Assembly: GCA_023431285.1 (NCBI GenBank)
Contig: JAEYXN010000318.1
Coordinates: 1-8,194, forward strand
Length of the DNA stretch: 8,194 nt
Reading direction: 5' to 3'
Origin: Bacteroidota bacterium
GTDB lineage: Bacteria > Bacteroidota > Bacteroidia > Cytophagales > Cyclobacteriaceae
Shown here: positions 7,135 through 8,194 of the stretch, one piece after another
Layout: every line of letters starts with the position of its first letter
Position numbering within the stretch: position 1 is the stretch's first letter
The notes under the pieces: model-generated
The model's database searches: none
Told to the model about the DNA's origin: nothing
What the model saw: only the letters and a program-made list of their open reading frames with translations
Made by a program: the position numbers and the translations under genes

Positions 7135-7807
7135 AACAGAACTTCCCCTCCTTCCAGCTCACTTCCCATTTACCCGTTTTACCGTTTCTCATTCTCAAAA
7201 GCTCGACAGACCATTTTGGAAAACCCACTCCGGGAAGACCATCCATTGTTTCGGAATGGACTGACATGATCTTCCATCGCGACACACAAGCGGTGGTATT
7301 TATGTTCTTCTTCCATTTGCGAAGGACAAATCCGGTCACCTGACTTTTCTCTACAGCCAGTTGTAGACGGCGCGACTCAGTGAATGAAAGCTGATCCATT
7401 CCTCCAATCACCGCGGTAAGCGCACCGCACTTTAACGACTCTTCCATGGCCCAAGCCATATCTTTCAAGGCGAGATCAACGAAGATGCAACGGTGTGGCT
7501 GTATGCCGAAGTGGACCAGTCCCGGTGGAAAGACTGATGCTGTTTTACCCAGCCACAGCGTTGTTGCTTTACCATCCGTGAGTGACGCCAGCAGGGAAGC
7601 AATGAATGCCGTGGTACTCGCGGTATTCCCCGGACTATCAATAATGAATTCATGCACCGCTCCTACCGGGAAAATTCCATTCGGAAGACACTCCCGAATC
7701 GGACCCAATCCTGCGTCTCGCTGTCCGGTAAGTGCAGGCTTAAACCCCTGAAGGCGAAGAATATCGCTTTGCAACGCGGCAATGATATCGTTTTTCGCTT
7801 GGATCAT
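7082..7807 (-). CDS. imuA: ImuA, RecA-fold accessory protein of the mutasome
   Basis: The 241-residue protein belongs to the ImuA group related to RecA/SulA, which assists ImuB and DnaE2 in mutagenic translesion synthesis. Visible family features are the N-terminal helix DIIAALQSDILRLQGFKP (7-24), GIFPVGAVHEF (44-54), a P-loop-position segment SPGNTASTTAF (58-68) that lacks a clear GKT, the Walker B-like strand ALTAVIGGMDQLSF (129-142) followed by ESRRLQLAVEKS, and the C-terminal signature WSVELLRMRNGKTGKWEVSW (199-218). The degenerate P-loop makes ATP hydrolysis uncertain. It is the first gene of the operon, and its end overlaps the imuB start, implying translational coupling. Its ATG lies 11 bases after a Bacteroidota-type -7 box, with two dyads upstream. 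There is no Shine-Dalgarno sequence, as is common in this phylum. Confidence 0.93.
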   Translation of the reverse strand: MIQAKNDIIAALQSDILRLQGFKPALTGQRDAGLGPIRECLPNGIFPVGAVHEFIIDSPGNTASTTAFIASLLASLTDGKATTLWLGKTASVFPPGLVHFGIQPHRCIFVDLALKDMAWAMEESLKCGALTAVIGGMDQLSFTESRRLQLAVEKSQVTGFVLRKWKKNINTTACVSRWKIMSVHSETMDGLPGVGFPKWSVELLRMRNGKTGKWEVSWKEGKFCYGSEERTTFDLQTRKAG

Positions 7808-7818
7808 GGTCTATGACC

Positions 7819-7826
7819 CAAATATA
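7819..7826 (-). promoter_or_regulatory. Candidate -7 promoter box of the imuA-imuB-dnaE2 operon
   Basis: The minus strand reads TATATTTG, an exact fit to the Bacteroidota primary-sigma -7 consensus TAnnTTTG. Only 11 bases separate it from the imuA ATG, so the leader would be very short. No clean TTTG lies at the usual -33 distance; the nearest is TTTA with a 22-base spacer, inside the distal dyad. A weak -33 box would be acceptable for a damage-induced promoter. Confidence 0.6.
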
Positions 7827-7828
7827 AT

Positions 7829-7843
7829 ACTAATTGTTTTAGT
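7829..7843. promoter_or_regulatory. Proximal operator-like dyad ACTAA-N5-TTAGT
   Basis: The plus strand reads ACTAA TTGTT TTAGT, a perfect 5-bp inverted repeat around 5 bases. It lies two bases upstream of the TATATTTG box on the minus strand, so a bound protein would block RNA polymerase. It has the same arms and spacing as the distal site. The likely ligand is a dimeric repressor, by inference a LexA-like S24 protein. Confidence 0.6.
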
Positions 7844-7851
7844 TAGTGTAA

Positions 7852-7866
7852 ACTAATGTATTTAGT
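7852..7866. promoter_or_regulatory. Distal operator-like dyad ACTAA-N5-TTAGT
   Basis: The plus strand reads ACTAA TGTAT TTAGT. The symmetry extends to 9-bp arms (7848-7856 and 7862-7870), making it the stronger of the two sites. Its centre is 23 bp from that of the proximal site, about two helical turns, which would let two dimers bind on the same face. It covers the region where a -33 element should be. Confidence 0.65.
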
Positions 7867-7889
7867 TTACGGGAAATTGAGAAAGGACT

Positions 7890-7916
7890 AACGCGAAGGC
7901 GCAAAGGCGCAGAGAA
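7890..7916 (+). repeat. GGCGC-rich dispersed repeat alpha, right copy
   Basis: The sequence reads AACGCG-A-AGGCGC-AA-AGGCGC-A-GAGAA, the counterpart of the left copy in opposite orientation. It begins 20 bases beyond the distal dyad, so it lies outside the imuA control region. It has no coding potential. Confidence 0.6.
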
Positions 7917-7939
7917 TGCAGGGAATTCTCCCTTCGCAT

Positions 7940-8180
7940 CCGTCATTCAGAACATTGGGTAGGCTGTGCGTAAGCTGTGAAGAATCTACTACGATGAGCC
8001 ACGTGCCCTCCTCATAGAGAAGATCCGTCCGTAAGCTCTCAAAATGGCGCTCGCGCATGCCATCCCGCTTCCACCGCTTTGGATGAGTTTTCTGCTCCCC
8101 TCATAGGGAGGTCCTTCCGCGAGTTCTCGCGACACAGCACTCGCGCAATTCCTTCCCACAACCACCGTTCTGGATGACGG
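7940..8180 (+). repeat. MITE-like element built on dispersed repeat beta, right copy
   Basis: The 241 bp are bounded by CCGTCATTCAGAAC (7940-7953) and GTTCTGGATGACGG (8167-8180), inverted repeats of 14 bases with one mismatch. The first 100 bases are the beta sequence also found at 1924-2025 on the minus strand. No open frame or transposase is visible. I do not see a clear target-site duplication in the bases next to either end, so the mobile-element reading is tentative; a palindromic intergenic repeat cluster is the alternative. Confidence 0.45.
8002..8090 (+). repeat. Body unit A of a tandem imperfect duplication
   Basis: This unit runs from the CTCATAGAGAAG block through GCGCTCGCGC and CCACCGCTTTGGATGAG. 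The next unit repeats the same order of blocks with many substitutions. It is the first of two adjacent copies of about 90 bp and contains no gene. Confidence 0.55.
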
Positions 8181-8183
8181 TTT
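8091..8183 (+). repeat. Body unit B of a tandem imperfect duplication
   Basis: This unit is aligned to unit A by CTCATAGGGAGG, TCCTTCCG, GCACTCGCGC and CCACCGTTCTGGATGA. It carries an internal perfect palindrome CGCGAG-TT-CTCGCG (8118-8131) absent from unit A. Part of it (AGGTCCTTCCGCGAGTTCTC) also resembles the end of the left beta copy. Confidence 0.55.
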
Positions 8184-8194
8184 AAAAAGGTGTG

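Noticed and set aside
7890..8183. CRISPR array
   Set aside because: The repeat units are unequal, diverged and adjacent, with no constant repeat and unique-spacer alternation and no cas genes.

Overview
The window looks like a chromosomal segment of a Bacteroidota bacterium, perhaps from the Cytophagales or Chitinophagales. Three things suggest this. The RHS-core sequence is of the Bacteroidota type (DYYPFG, then YNGKEEQ, then LGRWTAVDP, then DPDGR). The promoter-like box TATATTTG in front of imuA fits the Bacteroidota -7 consensus TAnnTTTG. There is an FnIII fragment typical of secreted proteins in this phylum. All recognisable genes lie on the minus strand.

Right two thirds (2306-7807): a complete mutasome operon, imuA-imuB-dnaE2, transcribed right to left. 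ImuA is a RecA-fold accessory protein. ImuB is a Y-family polymerase relative that has lost its catalytic acidic residues and carries a likely beta-clamp peptide (QARIW). DnaE2 is a full-length error-prone C-family polymerase with its catalytic aspartates intact. Together they should carry out damage-induced mutagenic translesion synthesis: ImuB docks on the clamp and recruits DnaE2, and ImuA supports them. In front of imuA are two identical-format dyads, ACTAA-N5-TTAGT, centred 23 bp apart and directly upstream of the -7 box. They are a strong candidate operator for an SOS-type repressor that is not encoded in the window.

Left part (1-1922): accessory DNA. An RHS protein survives only as its C-terminal end, with a core-domain remnant and a NucA/NucB-like DNase tip followed by a long Pro/Val tail. 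It is followed 5 bp later by a SUKH (SMI1/KNR4) immunity gene. The RHS reading frame is broken by a frameshift near 1850 and stops being RHS-like near 1922. At the far left is the start-less piece of an FnIII-domain protein that runs off the window.

Non-coding flanks: two dispersed repeat families occur on both sides of the imu operon, in mirror orientation and in the same order outward. One is a short GGCGC-rich repeat (2266-2293 and 7890-7916). The other is a roughly 100 bp repeat beginning CGTCATTCAG (1924-2025 and 7941-8040). On the right the second family extends into a 241 bp structure with 14-bp imperfect terminal inverted repeats and a tandemly duplicated body. On the left it ends exactly where the RHS fragment begins, which suggests that recombination or insertion at the repeat truncated the RHS gene.
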